A DNA stretch of 64,000 bases from Congeria kusceri (Eukaryota; Mollusca; Bivalvia; Myida; Dreissenidae), in NCBI GenBank assembly GCA_027627225.1, contig CM051029.1, positions 23,269,851 to 23,333,850 of the forward strand, given 5' to 3'. Within the stretch, counting starts at the first letter, position 1. Each line of letters opens with the position of its first letter. Positions 36,681 through 48,646 of the stretch are shown here, in pieces. A model generated the notes under the pieces. That model saw only the letters and a list, made by a program, of their open reading frames with translations. It searched no databases and had not been told where the DNA came from. Made by a program: the position numbers and the translations under genes.

Positions 36681-37680
36681 CCAGGGCCCGAGGTTATAAA
36701 ACTTTCATTAATCTCAGCTCAAAACTCAACTCACAGCTCAATCTTCATGCTCAGCTGAGATTCTTACTCAGTTTGAGGTTATTAAACATTTGGAGATTTG
36801 GAGATCAAACTCAGTGGAGACGATTTTTTTAGCATGAAGTTTAATATATTTAAGCGACTATTCGGTCATCAATATTTATGCGGTGTTGCCCTAAGCAGCC
36901 CATTTGTGTAAACAGTGGTATATTTTTACAGCGGTTTCTTTTTTCTGTCCAAGTTACTTTCCAAACCACGAAAACAGTGCTTATAACCACTGGATAAAGT
37001 AAACAAGTTGCTTTAAAAGGGCAATGGTCACAGAAACTAATTGACACTTGAAAATTGCAATAACCATGATGAAATCTTAAATCGGAAATTGTGTGACGTA
37101 TTAGCTGTTCTGATGTATTTATATTGCGTCATTTGTGCGATTATTTCCATTTTCATGTGTAGATAAAATGGCTGCAACAGCGTAAACACAATTGTTTTTA
37201 CAATAATGTGTATTACACTGTTGCAAGAACGACGTGAATATCAATAGGGTTGACACTACTATTATAACAATGGATATTTTATGTAGATATAAAGGTAAGA
37301 CGTTTCATAAATGCATTAAACATGCAACTTTACATGTATGTTGTGCTGTTTAATAGTTAAATTGGAATTTAGATTTAAGTTCAATGTTGTAAACTACTTA
37401 AAGTATAGAACTATATACGTTCATCATTTGTTCCATGTTGATTTTATCATCAAACTGTTGATATCATCACTGTTTACATAATTATTTGTCACATTTACAT
37501 GTTGAGATCAACTCTGAGACAGGTAGCAACCAATCTCAGGATTTCTTGCTCAGCCTGAGTTTGAGCTCAGAGTTAAATTTTTATAATCTCAGATTTCCTG
37601 AGTTCAGTCTCAAGCTGAGCTAGGAGTTGAGATTTGAGCTCGGAGATTGATCTCAAGAGTTCTATAACCTCAGGCCCAGG
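36681..37680. mobile_element. MITE with long inverted arms
   Basis: Ends CCAGGGCCCGAGGTTATAAA and, inverted, CCTGGGCCTGAGGTTATAGA. The arms continue with many AACTCA/CAGCTC words for about 150 bp each side, able to fold back. Length 1000 bp, no coding sequence. No clear target duplication. Confidence 0.7.
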
Positions 37681-37690
37681 TATGTAACTT

Positions 37691-37987
37691 TTATTGCAAC
37701 CGTTCACAATAACTATCTAATTTCTGGACGTGAAAGTAGCGATCAAACTCCTGTCCGAACAATATAGACAAAGAAGGAAAACTTTCCACCTTAGAAATGG
37801 TCGTTCCCCGGTACAGCCTGTCAGCAAACATTGCCCATATAAAAAGTAGCTCAATGTTTGCATAGAGCTTACAAGTACAGCTAACACTTCGCCTGTAAAC
37901 AAATTCAATGTAGTAGATCAAAAGTGAAAATGTATGATATAAGACGGTCTTATATACTAAGACTGATTGACTACATTTCTTACACAT
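37691..37987 (-). CDS. 98-residue hydrophobic open frame, unrecognised
   Basis: The minus strand encodes 98 residues containing the hydrophobic segment YHTFSLLIYYIEFVY, a Cys-rich turn RSVSCTCKLY, then NIELLFIWAMFADRLYRG. The composition looks less random than other short frames here, and it lies in the same orientation as Fmr1 within intron 1. No similarity could be named with any confidence, and no clear exon borders were found. It may be a gene fragment, a retrocopy or chance. Confidence 0.15.
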   Translation of the reverse strand: MCKKCSQSVLVYKTVLYHTFSLLIYYIEFVYRRSVSCTCKLYANIELLFIWAMFADRLYRGTTISKVESFPSLSILFGQEFDRYFHVQKLDSYCERLQ

Positions 37988-37989
37988 TG

Positions 37990-39685
37990 CCTAAACATTA
38001 CATCCAGCTAATTTATTTACACAGCAACATGATTGACCATGCTGGTGAATAATATTTTCTATGCATTTCAATGGTCATCTCCAACAATTCTCTAAAGCAC
38101 TCTCACAACACTGTGTAACTGGCTTAGCTGGTTTCATAAGATCTAAAAATAGCACACTGTATACACCTGGCTGGAAATGGTCTGCTATATAATTTTTTTG
38201 GCGTAGCTGTCTAAGATCACTTTTGACCCAGATTTTCTTGCGATAATTATGTAGCGGGAAAATTTAATGCCAATAGAATTGGGCAAATTTTCTAATTCTA
38301 GGGAATTGAAACTTCAAACAATGGTTTAATGTATACCAATAACTGTTGCATACTTTTGGGGAATAAAAATTAACATAATTGTTTACATAAGCGGTTAAAA
38401 TGAAGTTATAAACATATCATCGCGTATACTCTAGAACTGAGGCTAATTATGAAAGTATTTTCTCATTGTATGCCACAAACAGAATGATATATTCATTCAC
38501 GTAACGAAATAACTATTTTGTTTAGCCTACATTTATATAAGCGTTACGCTCTATAAATAGCAATTGTGCAATGTTCCCATGCATAAATCTCACTCACAGA
38601 GTTGCCGTTCCATGTAGCCATTGATTCTAGCGAGTTAATCGCATTCCACAAAAAGTAGTGGCATTCTAAAAATAGCGCGCGTAGCTTGCAACGGCTGTAT
38701 AACTGTGTTAATATACTCGTACATGCATAAATAACAGCGTTCAGAGAATCATAAACCTAAAAATTTCAATAAATGTGGAATTTATATTATAAACTTACTG
38801 TTAATTTGATTTAAAATTGTAAATACGATTTATTAACGATTATTTATAATTGCATCTTTCTATCAACTTCTTCAGTAGATGTTATTTAATCTGTAAAAAG
38901 ATGCTACATTTTCTATAGATAAAATGTTATGAAAGAAGATTCGGAATATGTTGAATTGTTATTCGCGTAGCATGAATACACAATTTGCAATACTAATTAT
39001 ACACAGGAACCCTTGATATATCATATTTCTACTGATATAATTTAAAATCGTCATAGTCTAATGAATTTTTATGTTTGCATTATCAAAAAATAAAGTCTTA
39101 ACATTTCAAAAATCGCTGAATGTTCCCTGACTATTGCTTTTTATTGGGATACACAGGGTACATGCTTATTTGACTTCAAATCGTTATTATATTAGATAAC
39201 TAACATGAATGGTATATTACCCGTACTATAAATAACTATATAGACTCGTCTGATACATAATAATTTTCCCGAAATTATTTTCTTACATTGTTAATTTGTT
39301 AAATTGGCTTGACAAATTCAGATAACAATTATGTTAACCTGAATTATTTTGGTTATTCATATATCACTGGTGGAAACATGGAGTTGTATGATTGGTTTAT
39401 TCACGGCATAGATATTAATTATAATTCTATTTAATTTTAAATTTATCTCAAATTAACTTGTGGGTCCGAGAAGTTTTCTTATAGTGTCCGAAAAATCAGG
39501 GGTCCAATAAGTCCCCTAATATTGGTGGGGACCCAAAAATCTGGGATCTGAGAAGTCACGTAACTGATCATCTTGGCCGTCTGTTTAGGCAATCTTGAAA
39601 TGACATCTCAATATTAATTCCAACGCCGATTGTCTTTTTTAAAGACATGTCTTGTTAGATTTACAGGCTGATTGAAATTACAGTA
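37990..39685. other. AT-rich stretch of intron 1
   Basis: About 1.7 kb of AT-rich sequence without a recognisable exon or intact repeat. GTGGGTCCGAGAAG and GGGGACCCAAAAATCTGGG near 39470-39550 look like an old repeat fragment. Confidence 0.35.
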
Positions 39686-39689
39686 TAAA

Positions 39690-40464
39690 CAATGTAGCCA
39701 CTTTTGACCCCAGGGGCATAATTTGAACAATCTTTGTAGAGGACCACTATACTATGTTACATACCAAATATAAAACCTCTGGGCCCTGTGGTTTCAGAGG
39801 AGATTTTTAAAGTCATTTTGCTATTTAAATCTATATAAACCATGTGACCCCCAGGATGTGGCCAATTTTGAACCCCAGGACATCATTTAAACAATCTTTG
39901 TAGAGGACCATTATACAATGTTACCAACCGAATATGAAACCTCTAGACCTTGCAGTTTCAGAGGAGGAGATTTTTAAAGTCATTTGGCTATTTAAGTTTG
40001 TATAAACCATGTGACCCCCGGGGTGTGGCCAGTTTTGACCCCAGGGGCATCATTTCTACACTCTTTGTAGAGGAACAACTCTACAATGTTACATACAAAC
40101 ATACAACCTCTGGGCCTTGAGGTTTCAGAAAAGAAGATTTTTAAAGTCATTTTGCTATTTAAATGTAAATAAACCATGTGCTCTGAGCCATGCGGTTTCA
40201 TAGGAGATTTTTTAAGATTTCACTTTTTAAATCTATTTTTAGCTCTGGTGACCTACATATGCAGCGGACCGGAAAGATCTGAACAACTTTGAAAGAGGTC
40301 CACCAAAGGATCATTCCTGTGAAGTTTGGTGCAAATCTGCCAAGCGGTTTAGGAGGAGATGTTCTTTGAATGAAAAGTTGACGACGCACGCACGCACACA
40401 CGACGGACAACGGGCGATCACAAAAGCTCACCATGAGCACTTTGTGCTCAGATGAGCTAAAAAA
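39690..40464 (+). mobile_element. Family D element, 5'-truncated
   Basis: Three to four units of the family D core (CACTTTTGACCCCAGGGGCA ... CTTTGTAGAGGACCACTATA) and the intact terminal hairpin 40425-40458 (AGCTCACCATGAGCAC / GTGCTCAGATGAGCT) followed by a run of A. Confidence 0.7.
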
Positions 40465-40802
40465 AATTAATTAAAATCATACAGTTACATTATTTTGACA
40501 AAAATCATAATGAAATAATATCAGAAAGCAGTATGGGAAGAAAGATTTAGCAGGTGCCCGAAACACAAAACCAATTTATTCACATACGCAACACATTTAA
40601 AACATTTTATACACAAATACATTCTAATCATAAACAATATAATTGTATATGTTGTTTCATGCAACGAATGTAAAGTATTCGTGTTTAAAATACGTATATT
40701 TTCATATTTTTCCTTGGGTACGAAATGGGTACGAATGTATGTTTTGTTCTAGTGCGGTTCGTACCAAATTTGAACAAGGCTTTGATAGTATTGCAAGCAA
40801 TA

Positions 40803-41906
40803 CAGTAGTCCCCTACTGGTGAAAACCCCTATTAATTAAACATTGTGCAATACCGTCAAATCGCCCTTTATCTGTAGATGTGCACAGTTTCATATTCAAA
40901 TCCCATTTGTCACTGCAGTATTAAGTTGTTTGTTTTTTCTATTTTAGTAACTTTGACCAGACATTCGAGTTACTTTTTGAGTAATTGTAGTATTAACTGA
41001 CAGAGGGCAATCATATAGTCCATTTAGTGTACCAAGTTTCATGATCATATGTTAAGTTCTTTCTTAATTATTACAGTATTAAGTTTATTTCTATTTTAAG
41101 TAACAGTCACGTGACCTTTGACCTCTGGTGAAATATAAAGGGTCGTGTACAATCATCACCTTGCTCTTTCTATGTATACAAAGTTTAATCAATCTTCAGA
41201 ATTTTTTTAGTTATCGCAGGATCCAGGTTATGGGGACGGGACAGACAGACAGAGTGAGAATGATGGACAAACAGACAGACAGACGCACTCAGACAGAGGG
41301 CAAACCCATAGTCCAATCTGTGTACCAAGTTTCATGAAGTTTCATGATAATATCTTATGCACTTTTCAAAATATTACAGTATTAAGTTTATTTCTATTTT
41401 TAGTAACAGTCATGTGACCTTTGACCTCTGGTGAAAAATAAAAGGTCGTGCATAATTCTCACATTGCTGTTGCTATGTATACAAAGTTTCATCGAAGTGT
41501 CTTCAGTACTTTCTGAGTTATCACAGGATCCAGGTTTTGGGGACGGACGGACAGACAGACAGATGGCAAACCTATAGTTCAATCTTTGTACCAAGTTTCA
41601 TGGTCATATCTTATGTCCATTTCGAATTATTACAGTATTTAGTTTATTTCAATTTTTAGTAACAGTCATGTGACCTTTGACCTCTGGTGAAAAGAAAGGT
41701 TGTGCATAATCCTCACATTGCCACATTGCTGTTTATATATATACCCAGTTTCATTGAAATAAGTTCAGTACTTTTTGAGTTATTACAGGAACCAGGTTTT
41801 GGGGACTGACAGAGAGATGGACGGACAGATGATGGACGGACGGACGATGGACGGACGGAGGGCAAACCTATAGTCCCCTCCGGTGAAACACCGGTAGGAG
41901 ACTAAA
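40803..41906 (+). mobile_element. Hairpin-ended tandem element, family E, four units
   Basis: Starts near CAGTAGTCCCCTACTGGTGA. Four units of about 230 bp (TTTCTATTTTTAGTAACAGT, CATGTGACCTTTGACCTCTG, TATCACAGGATCCAGGTTTT) each carry a GGACGGACAGACAGAC microsatellite. The end is the hairpin 41872-41903 (AGTCCCCTCCGGTG / CACCGGTAGGAGACT) followed by AAAAAC. The next element starts in this tail. Confidence 0.7.
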
Positions 41907-41907
41907 A

Positions 41908-42225
41908 ACAAGAGGGACCTGAGGGCCCTAGGACGCTCACCTGGGACCTTGTAACCCAATTGGAATTTCATCCCCGAGGCGTGGCTTATTTTTATCCCAG
42001 GGGCATAATTTGAACAATCTTGAACAAACCTCTGGGCCTTGCAGTTTCAGGTAAAGATATTTTAAGTCATTTTACTTTTTAAGTCTATATAAACCATGTG
42101 ACCCCTCGGGTGTGGCCAGATTTGACCCCAAGGGCATAATTTGAACAATCTTTGGAGAGGACAACTATGCAATGTTACGTACCAAATATATAAAAGCTGT
42201 GGGCCTTGCCGTTTCAGAGGATAAG
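41908..42225 (+). mobile_element. Family D element, 3'-truncated
   Basis: The family D start (ACAAGAGGGACCTGAGGGCC) lies directly against the AAAAAC tail of the family E element. It breaks off after about two units near 42225, where unrelated sequence begins. The family D piece at 46697-47027 may be its displaced remainder. Confidence 0.6.
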
Positions 42226-42785
42226 ATTTTTTTTACCGGCGATTTCTATTTTGTTGATCTCGATCAATCAGATACGTTCCCTTAACAACGCTGACGAGTT
42301 TTCATCTTGATTTGTGCATAAATGAATATTTAATCCAATTGTTTTGTACATAACTCCTAAATGCAAACAAACTGCATGCTGGAATCTATTTCATACTGCG
42401 CATGCGCAATTTTGAGGCCCTCCATGGTGTCCATGATAAAATTAAATTACAGAGTTCTCGGTAACTCGATATTCAGCGTATTTGGACGCGAACTTTTTAC
42501 GAAAAGGACGCCTTAAAATCCAGGGTCAGATTCTAGGACGCATCAATATCCGGTTACATACGCATGTTTTTCTAGTGCACTAAATGATCGCTCATGCCGA
42601 TTAACCTTGCTATCAACACATTCCATTGTTTGGCTACTGCAGTATGTCAATTATCGATATAAAATCTTTCTGTTGGCGGAGTCAGGATTACCTCAGCTAA
42701 CCACTCAGCCAAATAAATCGCGCATATTTTCAGAAGCACTTTTTAAAAGTGTGAGCGACAGCATCTCAGTCATGGCTCGTTTTAA

Positions 42786-43312
42786 TTAATTGAGGGGCAC
42801 AGTAAAGGGGGTATTGTTTGTAACAAGTTCAATTGAGGGGCACAGTAAAGGGGGTATTGTTGGTAACAAGTTCAATTGAGGGGCACAGTAAAGGGGGTAT
42901 TGTTGGTAACAAGTTCTATTGAGGGGCACAGTAAAGGGGGTATTGTTTGTAACAAGTTCAATTGAGGGGCACAGTAAAGGGGGTATTGTTTATAACAAGT
43001 TCAATTGAGGGGCACAGTAAAGGGGGTATTGTTGGTAACAAGTTCAATTGAGGGGCACAGTAAAGGGGGTATTGTTGGTAACAAGTTCAATTGAGGGGCA
43101 CAGTAAAGGGGGTATTGTTTGTAACAAGTTCTATTGAGGGGCACAGTAAAGGGGGTATTGTTTGTAACTAGTTCTATTGAGGGGCACAGTAAAGGGGGTA
43201 TTGTTTGTAAGAAGTTCTATTGAGGGGCGCAGTAAAGGGGGTATTGTTTGTAACTAGTTCTATTGAGGGGCACAGTAAAGGGGGTATTGTTTGTAACAAG
43301 TTCTATTTCGGC
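42786..43312. repeat. 43-bp minisatellite, about twelve units
   Basis: Unit TTGAGGGGCACAGTAAAGGG followed by GGTATTGTTTGTAACAAGTTCAA. Copies differ at only a few positions, so the array is young or well homogenised. The G-rich strand carries AGGGG and AGGGGG in every unit. It lies in Fmr1 intron 1. Confidence 0.95.
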
Positions 43313-43904
43313 GTGTGTGTTCTTTGGAACGTGTGAACGGTAGACGTTGAGAGTAAAGACACGGTCTTTAAGAAGTGCAGATTCGCGACTACTTATTTAC
43401 TGAAATAATAAAACTGAGATGGAAAGCGTTAATTGGAATGCTCCAATTTCCAAGCGTTTCATTTAACAGAGATTGTCAGTTTATATTCAGAATTTGTTTC
43501 GTCGGGACGTTTATTTAATACAGTATTTGTGTTTATATGTGTGATAAAGTTATTGCTTTTGAAAAGTGTAGTGTAATAATGCAGCAACGGATGTTGCAAC
43601 AGTTCGGACTCAGACTTTAACGTAAACGTGATGGTGAAAATGAAAGCGAAAGTGTACTGTGTACAAAACAGAAAACGAGTGTAAATGAAAAATCGTGTGT
43701 GAAAATGTTGTATGGTTATATATAAAATAAAAATAAATAATTGTGCTAAACACGGTGTTTGTAATAGTAACTATTATAACAAACTATGGTTTAAATATGG
43801 TTTATTCAATATACACTAGATACATATAAAATGCAAGATAATCAAATAATGATCTGGAACTCTTAATTATGGTGGGACTTGTACCATTTCTGAGGAAGGA
43901 GTCC

Positions 43905-44507
43905 CAGAGTTCTCGCTAGTATTTCAAAACATGGAGTCCAGGACTCCTTCCTATGAAAAATTAGTGTCCCAGTATCTAGTCGTCAAAACAGACCCCTACC
44001 CCACCCACTTAAAAAACACAACTTCAGCAACAATACTTTGTGACAAAAATCTTATTTAAACAAACTGTTTATTAACTACCCGCAATTAAATAGGACTCTA
44101 TTCATTAAAAAGGAACAACAACATTTTTTATAAATTGGAACAAAACGAAAAGGACGCCGACATTTATTTACTTTCACTTTCGACAAGTACTATAAACTGT
44201 CGCTAAGTTTATTTCAAATGTTGCCTCAGTAAAAGTGTTTGCATATGAGAGCTATTTTATTAATAAACACTAGTAGTTGTAGTTTTTTTAACAAACGAAG
44301 ACGCACGCTCGACGTGATCGGTGTACGCAAATTGTCAAGTTACAATGATTCATCTTAAAACTTATAATTTGTAAACTGTTCATTTCGCATAAATAAAAAT
44401 TATATTGCCTTCTTTAAATTTGTAGCTATTTATTAAAACCGCAGGTGTTAATAACACACACATAACATAACGCATACCTAACGGTAAAGTGTTACAAATC
44501 ACTTACA
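43905..44507 (+). mobile_element. Arm of an inverted hAT-like pair (left)
   Basis: Begins CAGAGTTCTCGCTAGTATTT followed by CAAAACATGGAGTCCAGGAC. The same 600 bp occurs inverted at 49991-51412, there interrupted by a younger hAT element. The sequence CCTAACGG at 44477-44484 is the uninterrupted version of that insertion site. Confidence 0.65.
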
Positions 44508-44842
44508 CTCACTTACACTCGTTCTTATTGGCTGACTGATTAGCTGTAATTAAGCTGACTCCACCTGCGTCTTGATTTTATCGATAATTGACACACTGGT
44601 GCAGAAGGGGAATGTGTTTATTGCCATGTTTATTGCCGAGTAGGTGTTCTTTGTCTTGGGAAAATATGCGTACGCCAGAGAAAAGGGTTGCGTCCTAGAA
44701 TCTAACACCGAAATTTATGGCGTACTTTTCATAAAAGTATGCGTCCAAATACGCCGAATTACGCGTTACTGTAATTTGCAGTCCTGCTTTTTAAATTATT
44801 AATTAACTTAATGTATTCATTTAGAAAACCGAAAATGGAAAT

Positions 44843-46620
44843 ACACTACAACTCCATTATATCTCGTTTCGCGGGGTCCATGGATCGCAATCGCAAGATA
44901 ACTTGTCAGGTCATTCATGTGCATATACAAAAGCCTATTTTCGCTATCTTAAAAAGTGAATGTAATTAAATCACCTTTTCATTGTTGTTAACATCCATAA
45001 TGTGTTATATCCATATGTAAAATATTCTATTTGTATATAAAAATATTATATAGTTCCTTGTAATTAATTTTAAATCAGTTATCACAACACATATACTGAA
45101 TCGAAATGCGAATGCCTATCCAAAGTTTACTGCTCACACGTCATAAACACAAATTTTATGTACTTCATGAAAAGCCTTTGTTCGGCTAGAAAAGCCAGCG
45201 AAATTTATGCTGACATGTACAACGTCCCGTCATCCGCATAGAAAGCGTGGATGTATTGATGGCCATATAAAAACTTTGTAGCGCAGGGAACTGTGAGATC
45301 TTTACTTTTGAATAAAGTTTTCTAGCGCATACCAACCAAATTTTTTTATCGCCATCGATGTGAAGTTAACATTTCCTCTTAAAACAAAAAAAACTAGGGA
45401 TGGGACCGAATACTGAAATCAATATTCGAATATTCGTTTTAGGTATTCAAATATATTTGAATATTCGTTTTGTAAATACTACTATATACGGCACACTGTC
45501 CAAATATTTACCTATCCGAAATATGTATACTGCGTGTACTGTGTGTTTTACCTTGTTTCAGTGGTAAATGAGCGATATAACTTTGTGAGTGTAAGGCAAA
45601 TATAAAGAAATGTAAGATATTGTTAAATGTATTGTTAATCAATTTGTTAATCGTTCCGTTTTTTTTCAGAACCATGAAGCTTGTATCTGCTTTGCAGATA
45701 ATACTTTGCCTGGGTTTTGTCTAATGACTGCATAAAGTACTTCCAAGCACGTGATGGTGGCATTGTTTAATAATAAAGACTCTTGTATAATATACGGTGT
45801 TGATATAATGGAGAATAATTTACAAGTGACGTATAGTAAGCTTGACCAGATCATGCTAATTTTGTTAAAGAAATTGATTGGCTGATAATGGATTCATTTT
45901 GATTGGTTTACTTACTAACTTAGAGAGTAATTATAATTTACTGTAAACAATTTAACCGGATAATAAACAACAATGTACGCCTTGTGCAAACTGTTATCAC
46001 AACATGGCCCAGTTTTGTTATTTGTGGATACAATGCGTCATATTCGCGCCTCCTACAAACCGTTTACTTGCGGCCCTTGTAAAGACGTGGCCCCCTGCCA
46101 ATTATCGTTAATTGGACATGTTTAGCATGTGTTGTAAAAACGTTACACTGCCCCCGCCCGCCTGCTTGGCAGGAAATACGACTGGAATTCATGTTAACTT
46201 TGCAATCAAACTGGAAAAAAACATGATTTTTTAAAGAAACTTTGATCTTTAAAATAAATGAGAAAATCGAATATTCGTATTCGTTTTTTTATATTCGAAT
46301 ATTATCCAATATTTGAATATTCGAGTATTCAGTCCCAACCCTAAAAATTTATTAACGCCGGCGAAATCACAAACAACTCGTGGAAATGACGCGTGTATAG
46401 CTGCAATGTTACATGTATACTGCAGCTTAGTCCAAAATTTAAGCATTATCGGTAGATTCTGAGCTATGATTTTTGTGCTTAAAAATAATTAAAGTTATAT
46501 TTATAGAAGTTTCATTTGCTGTAAAGATTACATGACGATTTTACCAAACTACATTAGACGCGAGTTTGTTCAGGTTGAGTTAGTTTTCAAATCAGTTATT
46601 CTGTAAAAACTTCTATATTA
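44843..46620. mobile_element. Second copy of the TA-flanked pogo-like element, interrupted
   Basis: Left-end sequence ACTACAACTCCATTATATCT then GGGGTCCATGGATCGCAATC corresponds to the start of the element at 29900. The core at 45166-45340 matches 30261-30400 of that copy. It is split by a hAT-like insertion at 45395-46343. The right end was not recognised. Confidence 0.55.
45395..46343. mobile_element. hAT-like element with TAGGGNTGGGAC ends
   Basis: Left end TAGGGATGGGACCGAATACT and inverted right end TAGGGTTGGGACTGAATACT, each followed by ATTCGAATATTCG-rich sequence. Length 949 bp, no transposase seen. Flanks are A-rich, so the target duplication cannot be read. It lies inside the pogo-like copy. 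Confidence 0.7.
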
Positions 46621-46696
46621 CAATATTCCCCCGGTCATTCAAAATTCCCCCACCAGAGGGCAGTGAGCCCCTTCCGACCAAACTGATTGATGTCCC

Positions 46697-47027
46697 TGCA
46701 ATATGAAACCTCTGGGTCTTGCGGTTTCAAATGAGAAGATTTTTAAAGACATTTTGCTATTTAAGTCTATATAAACCCTGTGAGCCACGGGGTGTGGCTA
46801 GTTCTGACCCCAGGGGCATCACCCAAACAATCTTTGTAGTGGACCACTATACAATGTTACATACCAAATATGAAACCTCGGGGCCTTGCAGTTTCAGGAG
46901 GATTTTTAAAGTCATTTTGCTATTCAAGCCTTAATAAACCATGTGACCCCTTGGGTGTGGCCAGTTTTGACCCCAGGGCTATCATTTGAACAATCTTTGT
47001 AGAGGACCACTATACAATCAGGGCTTT
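46697..47027 (+). mobile_element. Family D fragment
   Basis: Two family D units (AATATGAAACCTCTGGGTCT, TGACCCCAGGGGCATCACCC) without start or hairpin. The right break is at CACTATACAAT|CAGGGCTTTC, where another element begins. Confidence 0.6.
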
Positions 47028-47960
47028 CCTTTGACCCGAGCTCCTGGGTTTTGACACGTGGAAATTTCAAAATACGCTTGTTTGACTCGCGAGGTAAGTA
47101 CTTCATTCGTCAGATTTGACCCGGGGCAATTTCCGGACTTGCGTCATACAGTATAACTCGGCTGGCTGATTATCCCAATCAGTCAAACAGCGATGTCAAA
47201 GGTGAAAAAACACGGCGATTATTGGTTTGAGGCGGAGTCAATCGTTTAATAGACGCTGACCATCAGCGGTCAAGTTACCATGTAGCTCCGCCCATTAGGC
47301 GGGTTTTTGTCACTCAAAAAATCTAAATCGACCAATTAAAACGCTTATATACGCTTCCAATGACTTGAACAATCGACATGTCGGCGTAATATACGTGTAT
47401 CCACACTTTAGTTAATGTACATGAGTCTGTTAGAGTAAGTTTTTCCTGACCATTAAACGTTTAAAACACAATTTACTCACCGCTTCCGTTGTTGATAATA
47501 TCCACATTTAGTTAAGTTCCTAAATATAAAGGCATTGTTTTAAAGTACTTCCCTTAATAGTTCACGTAAAATTATAAATGTATTTCCAAAAATTGGAATC
47601 CAATTTCAGCGAAAATTTTGACTTTTCTTATATCTGAAACATTCAAGTTTAGTGTTTGAGTGTCATAAACGCATTTTTTAATAGTCTGTGTATTTCAAGT
47701 AAATCCTTTGTTTTCTAGGTAAGCGCGCGAAAGTTATGCTGACACAAACGACGTCACGTTCCACGCATGGAAAGCGTGCGTGTATCGGCCATTTGCTTTA
47801 CCAAATATATACATGTCATCTGTGAATACAAACTTCGTAGTGGAAGAACTTTGAAATCTTTTCCTTTTGAAGCGTTTTATCCAGGCCCTTTTTGCGCGGC
47901 ACCACGCCCTTTTTTGAAGCGCCACGTTGCCCTTTTCAAAGGCAAAAGCCGCCACTCGCC
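47028..47960. mobile_element. Element related to the 15-kb hAT-like copy
   Basis: Starts CAGGGCTTTCCTTTGACCCG. From 47281 it carries TAGCTCCGCCCATTAGGCGG and the following 500 bp shared with 15256-15830, including GAAAGCGTGCGTGTATCGGC. The right terminus was not resolved. Confidence 0.45.
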
Positions 47961-48532
47961 CTAATTGATTACGATCTTAATTGCCTCGTGACTAATTTTG
48001 TTTGCCCTTTGTTAGCGAAAAGACACCCACTGTTTTGTGTTATTGTCACTCTGACTGTGCTCGATTCAGTGCATACTTATTGCCGATATACATTTCTAAG
48101 CGATTAGATTTAAGCGAGTACTGTACTATTGATTGTCAGCCGCTTTAGGGAAAGTTGATTCTTAAATCGTATAAAGTGACGATGCTATCTATATACGGTT
48201 AACGTACATAACATTAACTGCCACATTCCCCCCCCACTGTCCGTGTTCGTTACGTCAAAGACCCATAGATAAACATTAATAGATCTCTGGTTACGTTTGA
48301 TTTTTTCAATTATTCGTCTTGGCAAATACTTTTAACACAACGAACATGTACAATTACAAATATTGGCACCTGAAAAATTTACTACAGTATGTATGTGTAT
48401 AATCGTATATATATTCAGGTGATTTATTATTTTTATTCAGTTGTTTTTACACTTATTAACAAATGTACTTAATTGATTGACAACCGTCAGTAACTTTACT
48501 GAACGAGTCCAATAGTGGGGTTCTCTATCTCA

Positions 48533-48646
48533 GTCTTCACCCTAATTTTTTCAAAGCACTCACCAGTTCGGGCAAGCTTGTTCGCAAAACCACTTGCACG
48601 AAATCTGTTTAACTTGTCCGAACTTCAAATGTTACTTAAGAGCAAT
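48533..48646. mobile_element. 5' fragment of the 28.7-kb TIR element
   Basis: From CAGTCTTCACCCTAATTTTT to AAGAGCAAT it matches 28733-28845 almost base for base, and is cut by the next element's CAGGGATCTC end. Confidence 0.65.

Larger units (their letters stand above)
42452..44775. mobile_element. Possible hAT-like element with about 120-bp inverted ends
   Basis: At 42452 the sequence CAGAGTTCTCGGTAACTCGA leads into GCGTATTTGGACGC and AGATTCTAGGACGC. An inverted version of the same block lies at about 44655-44775. They could be the TIRs of one 2.3-kb element or two separate insertions. A 43-bp minisatellite lies between them. A related left end is at 48647. Confidence 0.4.

Noticed and set aside
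42607..42789. 60-residue frame before the 43-bp array
   Set aside because: No similarity recognised; it lies inside a probable transposon and ends at the array.
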